From Clusia tigrina (taxonomy: Eukaryota > Arthropoda > Insecta > Diptera > Clusiidae): a stretch of DNA of 64,000 bases. Shown here piece by piece: positions 41,760-56,500 of the stretch. The stretch's first letter is position 1; each line of letters opens with the position of its first letter. The stretch covers positions 109,763,700 to 109,827,699 of the forward strand of contig OV050033.1 of the NCBI GenBank assembly GCA_920105625.2, written 5' to 3'. The position numbers and the translations under genes were made by a program. Below the pieces are notes generated by a model, which was given only the letters and a program-made list of their open reading frames with translations, did not search any database and was not told the origin of the DNA.

Positions 41760-44700
41760 CAATTTAAGCTATCGCTCAAAGCTATGCTACCCTTGAGTCC
41801 CAAATCATACACTGATAAAATTTCAAATGGCCCTAACTTCTATACGGTACTTCTTACATCTATCAAAATTTGCAACATACAAATGCTTGTAACTTTTTAC
41901 TGGAGAGTCATAAAACCTTGAAATTTTGTAACAATAAAGTACTCGAGCCTCTTGTCAATTTAAGCTATCGCTCAAAGCTTTGCTACCCTTGAGTCCCAAA
42001 TCAAACACTGATAAAACTTTAAATGGCCCTAACTTCTATACGGTACGTCCTACACCTATCAAAGTTTGCAACATACAAATGCTTGTAACTTTTTACTGGA
42101 GCGTCATAAAACCTTGAAATTTGTAACAATAAAGTACTCGAGCCTCTTGTCAATTTACGCTATCGCTCAAAGCTATGCTACACTTGAGTCCCAAATCAAA
42201 CACTGATAAAATTTCAAATGGCCCTAACTTCTATACGGTACGTCCTACACCTATCAGAGTTTGCAACATACAAATGCTTGTAACTTTTTACTGGAGCGTC
42301 ATAAAACCTTGAAATTTTGTAACAATAAAGTACTCGAGCCTCTTGTCAATTTAAGCTATCGCTCAAAGTTATGCTACCCTTGAGTCCCAAATCAAACACT
42401 GATAAAACTTCAAATGGCCCTAACTTTTATACGGTACGTCCTACCCCTATCAAAGTTTGCAACCTACAATTGCTTGTAACTTTTTACTGCAGCGTCATAA
42501 AACCTTGAAATTTTGTAACAATAAAGTACTCGAGCCTCTTGTAAATTTAAGCTATCGCTCAAAGCTATGCTACCCTTGACTCCCAAATCAAACACTGATA
42601 AAACTTCAAATGGCCCTAACTTATATACGGTACGTCCTACACCTATCAAAGTTTGCAACATACAGATGCTTATAACTTTTTACTGGAGCGTCATAAAACC
42701 TTGAAATTTTGTAACAATAAAGTACTCGAGCCTCTTGTCAATTTAAACTATCGCTCAAAGCTATGCTTCTCTTGAGTCCCAAATCAAACACTGATAAAAC
42801 TTTAAATGGCCCTAACTTCTATACGGTACGTCCTACACCTATCAAAGTTTGCAACATACAAATGCTTGTAACTTTTTACTGGAGCGTCATAAATCCTTGA
42901 AATTTGTAACAATAAAGTACTCGAGTATCTTGTCAATTTAAGCTATCGCTCAAAGCTATGCTACCCTTGAGTCCCAAATCAAACACTGATAAAACTTCAA
43001 ATGGCCCTAACTTCTATACGGTACGTCCTACACCTATCAAAGTTTGCAACATACAAATGCTTGTAACTTTTTACTGGAGCGCCATAAAACCTTGAAATTT
43101 TGTAACAATAATGTACTCGAGCCTCTTGTCAATTTAAGCTATCGCTCAAAGCTATGCTACCCTTGAGTCCCAAATCAAACACTGATAAAACTTCAAATGG
43201 CCCTAACTTCTATACGGTACGTCCTACACCTATCAAAGTTTGCAACATACAAATGCTTGTAACTTTTTACTGCAGCGTCATAAAACCTTGAAATTTTGTA
43301 ACAATAAAGTATTAGAGCCTCTTGTAAATTTAAGCTATCGCTCAAAGCTATGCTACCCTTGACTCCCAAATCAAACACTGAGAAAACTTCAAACGGCCCT
43401 AACTTCTATACGGTACGTCCTACACCTATCAAAGTTTGCAACCTACTAATGCTTGTAACTCTTTACTGCAGCGTCATAAAACCTTGAAATTTTGTAACAA
43501 TAAAGTATTAGAGCCTCTTGTAAATTTAAGCTATCGCTCAAAGCTATGCTACCCTTGACTCCCAAATCAAACACTGATAAAATTTCAAATGGCCCTAACT
43601 TCTATACGGTACTTCTTACATCTATCAAAATTTGCAACATACAAATGCTTGTAACTTTTTACTGGAGAGTCATAAAACCTTGAAATTTTGTAACAATAAA
43701 GTACTCGAGCCTCTTGTCAATTTAAGCTATCGCTCAAAGCTTTGCTACCCTTGAGTCCCAAATCAAACACTGATAAAACTTTAAATGGCCCTAACTTCTA
43801 TACGGTACGTCCTACACCTATCAAAGTTTGCAACATACAAATGCTTGTAACTTTTTACTGGAGCGTCATAAAACCTTGAAATTTGTAACAATAAAGTACT
43901 CGAGCCTCTTGTCAATTTACGCTATCGCTCAAAGCTATGCTACCCTTGAGTCCCAAATCAAACACTGATAAAATTTCAAATGGCCCTAACTTCTATACGG
44001 TACGTCCTACACCTATCAGAGTTTGCAACATACAAATGCTTGTAACTTTTTACTGGAGCGTCATAAAACCTTGAAATTTTGTAACAATAAAGTACTCGAG
44101 CCTCTTGTCAATTTAAGCTATCGCTCAAAGTTATGCTACCCTTGAGTCCCAAATCAAACACTGATAAAACTTCAAATGGCCCTAACTTTTATACGGTACG
44201 TCCTACCCCTATCAAAGTTTGCAACCTACAATTGCTTGTAACTTTTTACTGCAGCGTCATAAAACCTTGAACTTTTGTAACAATAAAGTACTCGAGCCTC
44301 TTGTAAATTTAAGCTATCGCTCAAAGCTATGCTACCCTTGACTCCCAAATCAAACACTGATAAAACTTCAAATGGCCCGAACTTATATACGGTACGTCCT
44401 ACACCTATCAAAGTTTGCAACATACAGATGCTTATAACTTTTTACTGGAGCGTCATAAAACCTTGAAATTTTGTAACAATAAAGTACTCGAGCCTCTTGT
44501 CAATTTAAACTATCGCTCAAAGCTATGCTTCTCTTGAGTCCCAAATCAAACACTGATAAAACTTTAAATGGCCCTAACTTCTATGCGGTACGTCCTACAC
44601 CTATCAAAGTTTGCAACATACAAATGCTTGTAACTTTTTACTGGAGCGTCATAAATCCTTGAAATTTGTAACAATAATGTACTCGAGCCTCTTGTCAATA

Positions 44701-47700
44701 TAAGCTATCGCTCAAAGCTATGCTACCCTTGAGTCCCAAATCAAACACTGATAAAACTTCAAATGGCCCTAACTTCTATACGGTACGTCCTACACCTATC
44801 AAAGTTTGCAACATACAAATGCTTGTAACTTTTTACTGGAGCGCCATAAAACCTTGAAATTTTGTAACAATAATGTACTCGAGCCTCTTGTCAATTTAAG
44901 CTATCGCTCAAAGCTATGCTACCCTTGAGTCCCAAATCAAACACTGATAAAACTTCAAATGGCCCTAACTTCTATACGGTACGTCCTACACCTATCAAAG
45001 TTTGCAACATACAAATGCTTGTAACTTTTTACTGCAGCGTCATAAAACCTTGAAATTTGTAACAATAAAGTACTCGAGCCTCTTGTCAATTTACGCTATC
45101 GCTCAAAGCTATGCTACCCTTGAGTCCCAAATCAAACACTGATAAAATTTCAAATGGCCCTAACTTCTATACGGTACGTCCTACACCTATCAGAGTTTGC
45201 AACATACAAATGCTTGTAACTTTTTACTGGAGCGTCATAAAACCTTGAAATTTTGTAACAATAAAGTACTCGAGCCTCTTGTCAATTTAAGCTATCGCTC
45301 AAAGTTATGCTACCCTTGAGTCCCAAATCAAACACTGATAAAACTTCAAATGGCCCTAACTTTTATACGGTACGTCCTACCCCTATCAAAGTTTGCAACC
45401 TACAATTGCTTGTAACTTTTTACTGCAGCGTCATAAAACCTTGAAATTTTGTAACAATAAAGTACTCGAGCCTCTTGTAAATTTAAGCTATCGCTCAAAG
45501 CTATGCTACCCTTGACTCCCAAATCAAACACTGATAAAACTTCAAATGGCCCTAACTTATATACGGTACGTCCTACACCTATCAAAGTTTGCAACATACA
45601 GATGCTTATAACTTTTTACTGGAGCGTCATAAAACCTTGAAATTTTGTAACAATAAAGTACTCGAGCCTCTTGTCAATTTAAACTATCGCTCAAAGCTAT
45701 GCTTCTCTTGAGTCCCAAATCAAACACTGATAAAACTTTAAATGGCCCTAACTTCTATACGGTACGTCCTACACCTATCAAAGTTTGCAACATACAAATG
45801 CTTGTAACTTTTTACTGGAGCGTCATAAATCCTTGAAATTTGTAACAATAAAGTACTCGAGCCTCTTGTCAATATAAGCTATCGCTCAAAGCTATGCTAC
45901 CCTTGAGTCCCAAATCAAACACTGATAAAACTTCAAATGGCCCTAACTTCTATACGGTACGTCCTACACCTATCAAAGTTTGCAACATACAAATGCTTGT
46001 AACTTTTTACTGGAGCGCCATAAAACCTTGAAATTTTGTAACAATAATGTACTCGAGCCTCTGGTCAATTTAAGCTATCGCTCAAAGCTATGCTACCCTT
46101 GAGTCCCAAATCAAACACTGATAAAACTTCAAATGGCCCTAACTTCTATACGGTACGTCCTACACCTATCAAAGTTTGCAACATACAAATGCTTGTAACT
46201 TTTTACTGCAGCGTCATAAAACCTTGAAATTTTGTAACAATAAAGTATTAGAGCCTCTTGTAAATTTAAGCTATCGCTCAAAGCTATGCTACCCTTGACT
46301 CCCAAATCAAACACTGAGAAAACTTCAAACGGCCCTAACTTCTATACGGTACGTCCTACACCTATCAAAGTTTGCAACCTACTAATGCTTGTAACTCTTT
46401 ACTGCAGCGTCATAAAACCTTGAAATTTTGTAACAATAAAGTATTAGAGCCTCTTGTAAATTTAAGCTATCGCTCAAAGCTATGCTACCCTTGACTCCCA
46501 AATCAAACACTGATAAAATTTCAAATGGCCCTAACTTCTATACGGTACTTCTTACATCTATCAAAATTTGCAACATACAAATGCTTGTAACTTTTTACTG
46601 GAGAGTCATAAAACCTTGAAATTTTGTAACAATAAAGTACTCGAGCCTCTTGTCAATTTAAGCTATCGCTCAAAGCTTTGCTACCCTTGAGTCCCAAATC
46701 AAACACTGATAAAACTTTAAATGGCCCTAACTTCTATACGGTACGTCCTACACCTATCAAAGTTTGCAACATACAAATGCTTGTAACTTTTTACTGGAGC
46801 GTCATAAAACCTTGAAATTTGTAACAATAAAGTACTCGAGCCTCTTGTCAATTTACGCTATCGCTCAAAGCTATGCTACCCTTGAGTCCCAAATCAAACA
46901 CTGATAAAATTTCAAATGGCCCTAACTTCTATACGGTACGTCCTACACCTATCAGAGTTTGCAACATACAAATGCTTGTAACTTTTTACTGGAGCGTCAT
47001 AAAACCTTGAAATTTTGTAACAATAAAGTACTCGAGCCTCTTGTCAATTTAAGCTATCGCTCAAAGTTATGCTACCCTTGAGTCCCAAATCAAACACTGA
47101 TAAAACTTCAAATGGCCCTAACTTTTATACGGTACGTCCTACCCCTATCAAAGTTTGCAACCTACAATTGCTTGTAACTTTTTACTGCAGCGTCATAAAA
47201 CCTTGAACTTTTGTAACAATAAAGTACTCGAGCCTCTTGTAAATTTAAGCTATCGCTCAAAGCTATGCTACCCTTGACTCCCAAATCAAACACTGATAAA
47301 ACTTCAAATGGCCCGAACTTATATACGGTACGTCCTACACCTATCAAAGTTTGCAACATACAGATGCTTATAACTTTTTACTGGAGCGTCATAAAACCTT
47401 GAAATTTTGTAACAATAAAGTACTCGAGCCTCTTGTCAATTTAAACTATCGCTCAAAGCTATGCTTCTCTTGAGTCCCAAATCAAACACTGATAAAACTT
47501 TAAATGGCCCTAACTTCTATGCGGTACGTCCTACACCTATCAAAGTTTGCAACATACAAATGCTTGTAACTTTTTACTGGAGCGTCATAAATCCTTGAAA
47601 TTTGTAACAATAATGTACTCGAGCCTCTTGTCAATATAAGCTATCGCTCAAAGCTATGCTACCCTTGAGTCCCAAATCAAACACTGATAAAACTTCAAAT

Positions 47701-48135
47701 GGCCCTAACTTCTATACGGTACGTCCTACACCTATCAAAGTTTGCAACATACAAATGCTTGTAACTTTTTACTGGAGCGCCATAAAACCTTGAAATTTTG
47801 TAACAATAATGTACTCGAGCCTCTTGTCAATTTAAGCTATCGCTCAAAGCTATGCTACCCTTGAGTCCCAAATCAAACACTGATAAAACTTCAAATGGCC
47901 CTAACTTCTATACGGTACGTCCTACACCTATCAAAGTTTGCAACATACAAATGCTTGTAACTTTTTACTGCAGCGTCATAAAACCTTGAAATTTTGTAAC
48001 AATAAAGTATTAGAGCCTCTTGTAAATTTAAGCTATCGCTCAAAGCTATGCTACCCTTGACTCCCAAATCAAACACTGAGAAAACTTCAAACGGCCCTAA
48101 CTTCTATACGGTACGTCCTACACCTATCAAAGTTT
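41760..48135 (+). repeat. Nested HOR: 9-monomer (1,762 bp) and 15-monomer (2,936 bp) periods
   Basis: About 41760-43290 recurs at 43522-45050 (offset 1,762; GCCATAAA marker at 43081 and 44843). At about 45057 the array jumps back to the module that starts near 42121, and the 2,936-bp copy then runs to about 47990. Identical monomers lie at 43193/46129, 44226/47162 and 42464/45400. The 1,762-bp relation reappears as 46129/47891 and ends near 48135. So a 9-monomer duplication occurred first and a 15-monomer one was laid over it. Steps are 1,762 and 1,174 bp, which sum to 2,936. Confidence 0.92.
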
Positions 48136-50574
48136 GCAACATACATATGCTTATAACTTTTTACTGGAGCGTCATAAAACCTTGAAATTTTGTAACAATA
48201 AAGTACTCGAGCCTCTTGTCAATTTAAGCTATCGCTCAAAGCTATGCTACCCTTGAGTCCCAAATCAAACACTGATAAAACTTCAAATGGCCCTAACTTC
48301 TATACGGTACGTCCTACACCTATCAAAGTTTGCAACATACAAATGCTTGTAACTTTTTACTGCAGCGTCATAAAACCTTGAAATTTTGTAACAATAAAGT
48401 ACTAGAGCCTCTTGTAAATTTAAGCTATCGCTCAAAGCTATGCTACCCTTGACTCCCAAATCAAACACTGATAAAACTTCAAACGGCCCTAACTTCTATA
48501 CAGTACGTCCTACACCTATCAAAGTTTGCAACATACAGATGCTTATAACTTTTTACTGGAGCGTCATAAAACCTTGAAATTTTGTAACAATAAAGTACTC
48601 GAGCCTCTTGTCAATTTAAGCTATCGCTCAAAGCTATGCTACCCTTGAGTCCCAAATCAAACACTGATAAAGCTTCAAATGGCCCTAACTTCTATACGCT
48701 ACGTCCTACATCTATCAAAGTTTGCAACATACAAATGCTTGTAACTTTTTACTAGAGCGTCATAAAACCTTGAAATTTTTTAACAATAAAGTACTCGAGC
48801 CTCTTGTCAACTTAAGCTATGGCTCAAAGCTTTGCTACATTTGAGTCCCAAATCAAACGCTGATAAAATTTTAAATGGCCCTAACTTCTATACGGTACGT
48901 CCTACACCTATCAAAGTTTGCAACATACAAATGCTTGTAACTGTTTACTGGAGCGTCATAACACCTTGAAATTTGTAACAATAAAGTACTCGAGCCTCTT
49001 GTCAATTTAAGCTATCGCTCAAAGCTATGCTACCCTTGAGTCCCAAATAAAACACTGATAAAACTTCAAATGGCCCCAGCTTATATACGGAACGTCCTAC
49101 ACCTATCAAAGTTTGCAACATACAAATGCTTGTCTCTCTTTACCGGAGCATCATAAAACCTTGAAATTTTGTAACAATAAAGTACTCGAGCATCTTGTCA
49201 ATTGAAGCTATCGCTCAAAGCTATGCTACCCTTGAGTCCCAAATCAAACACTGATAAAACTTCAAATGGCCCTAACTTCTGTACGGTGCGTCCTACACCT
49301 ATCAAAGTTTGCAACATACAAATGCTTGTAACTTTTTACTGGAGCGTCATAAAACCTTGAAATTTGTAACAATAAAGTATTCGAGCCTCTTGTCAATTTA
49401 AGCTATCGCTCAAAGCTATGCTACCCTTGAGTCCCAAATCAAACACTGATAAAACTTCAAATGGCCCTAACTTCTGTACGGTACGTCCAACCCCTATCAA
49501 AGTTTGCAACCTACAATTGCTTGTAACTTTTTACTGCAGCGTCATAAAACCTTGAAATTTTGTAACAATAAAGTACTCGAGCCTCTTCTAAATTTAAGCT
49601 ATCGCTCAAAGCTATGCTACCCTTGACTCCCAAATCAAACACTGATAAAACCTCAAACGGCCCTAACTTCTATACGGTACTTCCTACACCTATCAAAGTT
49701 TGCAACATACAGATGCTTATAACTTTTTACTGGAGGGTCATAAAACCTTGAAATTTTGTAACAATAAAGTACTCGAGCCTCTTGTCAATTTAAGCTATCG
49801 CTCAAAGCTATGCTACACTTGAGTCCCAAATCAAACACTGATAAGACTTCAAATGGCCCTAACATCTATACGCTACGTCCTACATCTATCAAAGTTTGCA
49901 ACATACAAATGCTTGTAACTTTTTACTAGAGCGTCATAAAACCTTGAAATTTTGTAACAATAAAGTACTCGAGCCTCTTGTCAACTTAAGCTATCGCTCA
50001 AAGCTATGCTACCCTTGAGTCCCAAATCAAACACTGATAAAACTTCAAATGGCCCTAGCTTATATACGGAACGTCCTACACCTATCAAAGTTTGCAACAT
50101 ACAAATGCTTGTCTCTCTTTACTGGAGCATCATAAAACCTTGAAATTTTGTAACAATAAAGTACTCGAGCCTCTTGTCAATTGAAGCTATCGCTCAAAGC
50201 TATGCTACCCTTGAGTCCCAAATCAAATACTGATAAAACTTCAAATGGCCCTAACTTCTATACGGTGCGTCCTACACCTATCAAAGTTTGCAACATACAA
50301 ATGCTTGTAACTTTTTACTGGAGCGTCATAAAACCTTGAAATTTGTAACAATAAAGTACTCGAGCCTCTTGTCAATTTAAGCTATCGCTCAAAGCTATGC
50401 TACCCTTGAGTCCCAAATCAAACACTGATAAAACTTCAAATGGCCCTAACTTCTGTACGGTACGTCCAACCCCTATCAAAGTTTGCAACCTACAATTGCT
50501 TGTAACTTTTTACTGCAGCGTCATAAAACTTTGAAATTTTGTAGCAATAAAGTACTCGAGCCTCTTCTAAATTT
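48136..50574 (+). repeat. Satellite stretch with a 5-monomer repeat, related to 62-64 kb
   Basis: The marker GCTTATATACGGAACG with TTGTCTCTCTTTAC occurs near 49078 and 50057 (979 bp, 5 monomers). Monomer types in 49075-49800 (GGTGCGTCC, GTCCAACCCC, CTTCTAAATT, ACCTCAAACGG, GGAGGGTC) recur in the same order at 62391-63050, offset 13,316 bp. The GCTATGGCTCAAAGC unit at 48811 recurs at 63301, offset 14,490 bp. The two offsets differ by 1,174 bp (6 monomers), so whole blocks have been lost or gained between them. Confidence 0.87.
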
Positions 50575-53500
50575 AAGCTATCGCTCAAAGCTATGCTACC
50601 CTTGACTCCCAAATCAAACACTGATAAAACCTCAAACGGCCCTAACTTCTATACGGTACTTCCTACACCTATCAAAGTTTGCAACATACAGATGCTTCTA
50701 ACTTTTTACTGGAGGGTCATAAAACCTTGAAATTTTGTAACAATAAAGTACTCGAGCCTCTTGTCAATTTAAGCTATCGCTCAAAGCTATGCTACCGTTG
50801 AGTCCCAAATCAAACACTGATAAAACTTCAAATGGCCCTAACTTCTATACGGTACGTCCTACCAATATCAAAGTTTGCAACCTACAATTGCTTGTAACTT
50901 TTTACTGCAGCGTCATATAACCTTGAAATTTTGTAACAATAAAGTACTCGAGCCTCTTGTAAATTTAAGCTATCGCTCAAAGCTATGCTACCCTTGACTC
51001 CCAAATCAAACACTGATAAAACTTCAAATGGCCCTAACTTCTATACGGTACGTCCTACACCTATCAAAGTTTGCAACATACAGAAGCCTATAACTTTTTA
51101 CTGGAGCGTCATAAAACCTTGAAATTTTGTAACAATAAAGTATTCGAGCCTCTTGTCAATTTAAGCTATCGCTCAAAGCTATGCTACCCTTGAGTCCCAA
51201 ATCAAACACTGATAAAACTTCAAATGGCCCTAACTTTTATACGGTACGTCCTACCCCTATCAAAGTTTGCAACCTACAATTGCTTGTAACTTTTTACTGC
51301 AGCGTCATAAAACCTTGAAATTTTGTAACAATAAAGTACTCGAGCCTCTTGTAAATTTAAGCTATCGCTCAAAGCTATGCTACCCTTGACTCCCAAATCA
51401 AACACTGATAAAACTTCAAATGGCCCTAACTTCTATACGGTACGTCCTACACCTATCAAAGTTTGCAACATACAGATGCTTATTACTTTTTACTGGAGCG
51501 TCATAAAACCTTGAAATTTTGTAACAATAAAGTACTCGTGCCTCTTGTCAATTTAAGCTATCACTCAAAGCTATGCTACCCTTGAGTCCCAAATAATACA
51601 CTGATAAAATTTAAAATGGCCCTAACTTCTACACGGTACGTCTTACATCTATCAAAATTTGCAACATACAAATGCTTGTAACTTTTTACTGGAGCGTCAT
51701 AAAACCTTGAAATTTTGTAACAATAAAGTACTCGAGCCTCTTGTCAATTTAAGCTATCGCTCAAAGCTTTGCTACCTTTGAGTCCCAAATCAAACACTGA
51801 TAAAACTTCAAATGGCCCTAACTTCTATACGGTACGTCCTACACCTATCAAAGTTTGCAACATACAAATGCTTGTAACTTTTTACTGGAGCGTCATAAAA
51901 CCTTGAAATTTGTAAGAATAAAGTACTCGAGCCTCTTGCCAATTTAAGCTATCGCTCAAAGCTATGCTACCCTTGAGTCCCAAATCAGACACTGATAAAA
52001 CTTCAAATGGCCCTAACTTCTATACGGTACGTCCTACACCTATCAATGTTTGCAACATGCAAATGCTTGTAACTTTTTACTGGAGCGTCATAAAACCTTG
52101 AAATTTTGTAACAATAAAGTACTCGAGCCTCTTGTCAATTTAAGCTATCGCTCAAAGCTATGCTACCCTTGAGTCCCAAATCAAACACTGATAAAACTTC
52201 AAATGGCCCTAACTTATATACGGAACGTCCTACACCTATCAAAGTTTGCAACATACAAATGCTTGTAATTCTTTACTGGAGCATCATAAAACCTTGAATT
52301 TTGTAACAATAAAGTACTCGAGCCTCTTGTCAATTTAAGCTATCGCTCAAAGCTATGCTACCCTTGACTCCCAAATCAAACACTGATAAAACCTCAAACG
52401 GCCCTAACTTCTATACGGTACTTCCTACACCTATCAAAGTTTGCAACATACAGATGCTTATAACTTTTTACTGGAGGGTCATAAAACCTTGAAATTTTGT
52501 AACAATAAAGTACTCGAGCCTCTTGTCAATTTAAGCTATCGCTCAAAGCTATGCTACCGTTGAGTCCCAAATCAAACACTGATAAAACTTCAAATGGCCC
52601 TAACTTCTATACGGTACGTCCTACCAATATCAAAGTTTGCAACCTACAATTGCTTGTAACTTTTTACTGCAGCGTCATATAACCTTGAAATTTTGTAACA
52701 ATAAAGTACTCGAGCCTCTTGTAAATTTAAGCTATCGCTCAAAGCTATGCTACCCTTGACTCCCAAATCAAACACTGATAAAACTTCAAATGGCCCTAAC
52801 TTCTATACGGTACGTCCTACACCTATCAAAGTTTGCAACATACAGAAGCCTATAACTTTTTACTGGAGCGTCATAAAACCTTGAAATTTTGTAACAATAA
52901 AGTACTCGAGCCTCTTGTCAATTTAAGCTATCGCTCAAAGCTATGCTACCCTTGAGTCCCAAATCAAACACTGATAAAACTTCAAATGGCCCTAACTTTT
53001 ATACGGTACGTCCTACCCCTATCAAAGTTTGCAACCTACAATTGCTTGTAACTTTTTACTGCAGCGTCATAAAACCTTGAAATTTTGTAACAATAAAGTA
53101 CTCGAGCCTCTTGTAAATTTAAGCTATCGCTCAAAGCTATGCTACCCTTGACTCCCAAATCAAACACTGATAAAACTTCAAATGGCCCTAACTTCTATAC
53201 GGTACGTCCTACACCTATCAAAGTTTGCAACATACAGATGCTTATTACTTTTTACTGGAGCGTCATAAAACCTTGAAATTTTGTAACAATAAAGTACTCG
53301 TGCCTCTTGTCAATTTAAGCTATCACTCAAAGCTATGCTACCCTTGAGTCCCAAATAATACACTGATAAAATTTAAAATGGCCCTAACTTCTACACGGTA
53401 CGTCTTACATCTATCAAAATTTGCAACATACAAATGCTTGTAACTTTTTACTGGAGCGTCATAAAACCTTGAAATTTTGTAACAATAAAGTACTCGAGCC

Positions 53501-56500
53501 TCTTGTCAATTTAAGCTATCGCTCAAAGCTTTGCTACCTTTGAGTCCCAAATCAAACACTGATAAAACTTTAAATGGCCCTAACTTCTATACGGTACGTC
53601 CTACACCTATCAAAGTTTGCAACATACAAATGCTTGTAACTTTTTACTGGAGCGTCATAAAACCTTGAAATTTGTAAGAATAAAGTACTCGAGCCTCTTG
53701 CCAATTTAAGCTATCGCTCAAAGCTATGCTACCCTTGAGTCCCAAATCAGACACTGATAAAACTTCAAATGGCCCTAACTTCTATACGGTACGTCCTACA
53801 CCTATCAATGTTTGCAACATGCAAATGCTTGTAACTTTTTACTGGAGCGTCATAAAACCTTGAAATTTTGTAACAATAAAGTACTCGAGCCTCTTGTCAA
53901 TTTAAGCTATCGCTCAAAGCTATGCTACCCTTGAGTCCCAAATCAAACACTGATAAAACTTCAAATGGCCCTAACTTATATACGGAACGTCCTACACCTA
54001 TCAAAGTTTGCAACATACAAATGCTTGTAATTCTTTACTGGAGCATCATAAAACCTTGAATTTTGTAACAATAAAGTACTCGAGCCTCTTGTCAATTTAA
54101 GCTATCGCTCAAAGCTATGCTACCCTTGAGTCCCAAATCAAACACTGATAAAACTTCAAATGGCCCTAACTTCTATACGGTACATCCTACACCTATCAAA
54201 GTTTGCAACATACAAATGCTTGTAACTTTTTACTGGAGCGTCATAAAACTTTGAAATTTGTAACAATAAAGCACTCGAGCCTCTTGTAAAATTGAAGCTA
54301 TCGCTCAAACTATGCTACCCTTGAGTAGCAAATCAAACACTGAAAAAACTTCAAATGGCCCTAACTTCTATACGGTGCGTCCTAAACCTATCAAAGTTTG
54401 CAACATACAAATGCTTGTAACTTTTTACTGGAGCGTCATAAAACCTTGAAATTTGTAACAATAAAGTACTCGAGCCTCTTGTCAATTTAAGCTATCGCTC
54501 AAAGCTATGCTACCCTTGAGTCCCAAATCAAACACTGATTAAACTTCAAATGGCCCTAACTTCTGTACGGTACGTCCAACCCCTATCAAAGTTTGCAACC
54601 TACAATTGCTTGTAACTTTTTACTGCAGCGTCATAAAACCTTGAAATTTTGTAACAATAAAGTACTCGAGCCTCTTCAAAATTTAAGCTATCGCTCAAAG
54701 CTATGCTACCCTTGACTCCCAAATCAAACACTGATAAAACCTCAAACGGCCCTAACTTCTATACGGTACTTCCTACACCTATCAAAGTTTGCAACATACA
54801 GATGCTTATAACTTTTTACTGGAGGGTCATAAAACCTTGAAATTTTGTAACAATAAAGTACTCGAGCCTCTTGTCAATTTAAGCTATCGCTCAAAGCTAT
54901 GCTACCGTTGAGTCCCAAATCAAACACTGATAAAACTTCAAATGGCCCTAACTTCTATACGGTACGTCCTACCAATATCAAAGTTTGCAACCTACAATTG
55001 CTTGTAACTTTTTACTGCAGCGTCATAAAACCTTGAAATTTTGTAACAATAAAGTACTCGAGCCTCTTGTAAATTTAAGCTATCGCTCAAAGCTATGCTA
55101 CCCTTGACTCCCAAATCAAACACTGATAAAACTTCAAACGGCCCTAACTTCTATACGGTACGTCCTTCACCTATCAAAGTTTGCAACATACAGATGCTTA
55201 TAACTTTTTACTGGAGCGTCATAAAACCTTGAAATTTTGTAACAATAAAGTACTCGAGCCTCTTGTCAATTTAAGCTATCGCTCAAAGCTATGCTACCCT
55301 TGAGTCCCAAATCATACACTGATAAAACTTCAAATGGCCCTAACTTCTATACGCTACGTCCTACATCTATCAAAGTTTGCAACATACAATTGCTTGTAAC
55401 TTTTTACTGCAGCGTCATATAATCTTGAAATTTTGTAACAATAAAGTACTCGAGCCTCTTGTAAATTTAAGCTAACGCTCAAAGCTATGCTACCCTTGAC
55501 TCCCAAATCAAACACTGATAAAACTTCAAATGGCCCTAACTTCTATACGGTACGTCCTACACCTATCTAAGTTTGCAACATACAGAAGCTTATAACTTTT
55601 TACTGGAGCGTCATAAAACCTTGAAATTTTGTAACAATAAAGTATTCGAGCCTCTTGTCAATTTAAGCTATCGCTCAAAGCTATGCTACCCTTGAGTCCC
55701 AAATCAAACACTGATAAAACTTTAAATGGCCCCAACTTTTATACGGTACGTCCTACCCCTATCAAAGTTTGCAACCTACAATTGCTTGTAACTTTTTATT
55801 GCAGCGTCATAAAACCTTGAAATTTTGTAACAATAAAGTACTCGAGCCTCTTGTCAATTTAAGCTATCGCTCAAAGCTATGCTACCCTTGAGTCCCAAAT
55901 CAAACACTGATAAAACTTCAAATGGCCCTAACTTCTATACGGTACGGCCTACACCTATCAAAGTTTGCAACATACAAATGCTTGTAACTTTTTACTGCAG
56001 CGTCATAAAACCTTGAAATTTTGTAACAATAAAGTACTAGAGCCTCTTGTAAATTTAAGCTATCGCTCAAAGCTATGCTACCCTTGACTCCCAAATCAAA
56101 CACTGATAAAACTTCAAACGGCCCTAACTTCTATACGGTACGTCCTACACCTATCAAAGTTTGCAACATACAGATGCTTATAACTTTTTACTGGAGCGTC
56201 ATAAAACCTTGAAATTTTGTAACAATAAAGTACTCGAGCCTCTTGTCAATTTAAGCTATCGCTCAAAGCTATTCTACCCTTGAGTCCCAAATCAAACACT
56301 GATAAAACTTCAAATGGCCCTAACTTCTATACGGTACGTCCTACACCTATCAAAGTTTGCAACAAACAAATGCTTGTAACTTTTTACTGCAGCGTCATAA
56401 AACCTTGAAATTTTGTAACAATAAAGTACTAGAGCCTCTTGTAAATTTAAGCTATCGCTCAAAGCTATGCTACCCTTGACTCCCAAATCAAACACTGATA

